Shown here: one piece after another, positions 63,358 to 64,000 of the stretch | How the letters are laid out: each line of letters begins with the position of its first letter | Position numbering within the stretch: position 1 is the stretch's first letter | Translations under genes and position numbers: made by a program | Notes under the pieces: generated by a model | Databases searched by the model: none | Told to the model about the DNA's origin: nothing | What the model saw: only the letters and a program-made list of their open reading frames with translations | Source of the DNA: Amycolatopsis sp. CA-126428 | Lineage (GTDB): Bacteria > Actinomycetota > Actinomycetes > Mycobacteriales > Pseudonocardiaceae | Reading direction: 5' to 3' | DNA: 64,000 bases | NCBI RefSeq assembly: GCF_002904335.1 | Contig: NZ_PPHF01000016.1 | Coordinates: 1 to 64,000 of the forward strand

Positions 63358-64000
63358 TCAGGCGGGCGGTGCGACCGTCGCGTCCTGGTTCGCGCGGCGC
63401 AGCGCGTCGGCGACGAAGCCGGTGGCCTTCAGCTCCTCGACCAGGTCGTGCAGGAACGCGATCGTCTCCGGGCGGCGGTCCGGGGTGGTGCAGACCGCCT
63501 GCCGGATCTCCATGAAGCGTCCCGGAAGCACGCGGGTCCCGGGGTGGGCGGCGACGTAGGCGGTCAGCGGCTGCCGGATTCCGGCGGCGACCTCGAGGCC
63601 TTGGTTCTCGAACGCCGTGACACCGTCCTCGCCGCGCACGAGGGTGGCCTGCTGGACGGTCCGGGTCAGGTACAGGTCGTACGCGGACCCTTGCTTGACG
63701 CCGATCCGGACGTCGGGCCGGTCGACGTCGGCCGGCGTGGTGAAGGGCGAGCCGTCCGGCACGACGTACACGCCTTCGATCACGACGTACGGCGCGGTGA
63801 ACGCCACCTCGGCCGCGCGGGCGGGCTCGATCGCCAGGAAGCCCAGGTCGGCCGCGCCCGAGGTCAGCGCCTCGAGCGACTTGCGGGCCGCGTCGAAACA
63901 GGCGAACTCGACCGGGACGGCCAGCCGTGCCGCCACCTCGCGCGCGAGGTCGACCGTGACCCCGCCCGGTTGCGCCGGCGTGCCGTGCGCGAGCACGGGG
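63358..64000 (-). CDS. Family-3 solute-binding protein (partial; gene continues beyond the window)
   Basis: At least 214 residues, open through the window edge; the GTG at 63996 is probably internal. SBP_bac_3 fold: VTVDLAREVAARLAVPVEFACFD, LTSGAADLGFLAIEPARAAEVAFTAPYVVIEGVYVV, VDRPDVRIGVKQGSAYDLYLTR, and FLHDLVEELKATGFVADALRR. It should bind amino acids or an organic anion; the transporter partners and signal peptide lie outside. Convergent with the DinB gene, with stops 4 bp apart. Confidence 0.85.
   Translation of the reverse strand, partial: PVLAHGTPAQPGGVTVDLAREVAARLAVPVEFACFDAARKSLEALTSGAADLGFLAIEPARAAEVAFTAPYVVIEGVYVVPDGSPFTTPADVDRPDVRIGVKQGSAYDLYLTRTVQQATLVRGEDGVTAFENQGLEVAAGIRQPLTAYVAAHPGTRVLPGRFMEIRQAVCTTPDRRPETIAFLHDLVEELKATGFVADALRRANQDATVAPPA

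Overview
The window is chromosomal DNA of a high-GC actinomycete. Supporting signs are about 70% GC with strong third-position GC, frequent GTG and TTG starts, ATGA/GTGA start-stop overlaps, a conservon-type roadblock/DUF742 module, DasR-type chitin regulation, F420-type enzymes and several leaderless-looking promoters. A Pseudonocardiales genus such as Amycolatopsis is the best guess, from general protein style only. No rRNA, tRNA, insertion sequence, CRISPR array or replication origin was found.

Layout. 1-2138: 3' end of a conservon (histidine kinase tail, roadblock, DUF742) followed by an MHYT membrane sensor. 2182-4578: a secreted Cys-rich surface protein. 4859-11735: a chitin/chitooligosaccharide operon on the minus strand (GH16-CBM5/12 enzyme, binding protein, two permeases, GH20 hexosaminidase, GntR regulator carrying a 5x21-residue repeat) with a dre-like DasR site at its head. 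11818-14537: PLP dehydratase, VOC protein, ArsR/low-MW phosphatase fusion with its operator, and a decayed acyl-CoA dehydrogenase. 14905-17202: AfsR/LuxR-type ATPase regulator with a 21-bp-phased repeat upstream. 17325-24030: the lower protocatechuate 4,5-cleavage (2-pyrone-4,6-dicarboxylate/oxalomesaconate) pathway with its transporter, a dehydrogenase and a GntR regulator; three copies of one operator mark its promoters.

24053-31306: DUF2231 protein, MFS exporter, two tandem six-codon minigenes (MSDKGW), a diguanylate cyclase, a LacI/PhyH pair around a 26-bp palindrome, a 58-aa membrane protein, a 40-aa Cys-containing peptide and a ZIP metal transporter. 31334-37544: TetR, ECF-sigma/anti-sigma and MarR/RibA units, a secreted trypsin-like protease and two tiny proteins. 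37657-44575: a double-GH43 secreted enzyme with an orphan LacI-type operator, a kinase-like/TetR pair, a TIM-barrel protein and a polysaccharide lyase. 44611-50042: an esterase-like membrane protein lacking its catalytic residues, an F420-type oxidoreductase, an alpha/beta hydrolase, a secreted hexapeptide-repeat protein and a small alarmone synthetase. 50039-64000: P450/TetR operon, DUF998 protein, M14 carboxypeptidase, LysE exporter, DnaJ-NERD fusion, aryl-CoA ligase, STAND ATPase, DinB protein and a truncated solute-binding protein.

The window reads as a soil saprophyte's accessory chromosome: secreted polymer degradation (chitin, arabinan/xylan, uronic polymers, protein) and aromatic catabolism, each with a local one-component regulator and recognisable palindromic operators. 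The most unusual signals are the duplicated MSDKGW minigenes, the 40-aa peptide bounded by its own terminator, the hexapeptide-repeat secreted protein and the minisatellite-extended GntR regulator.
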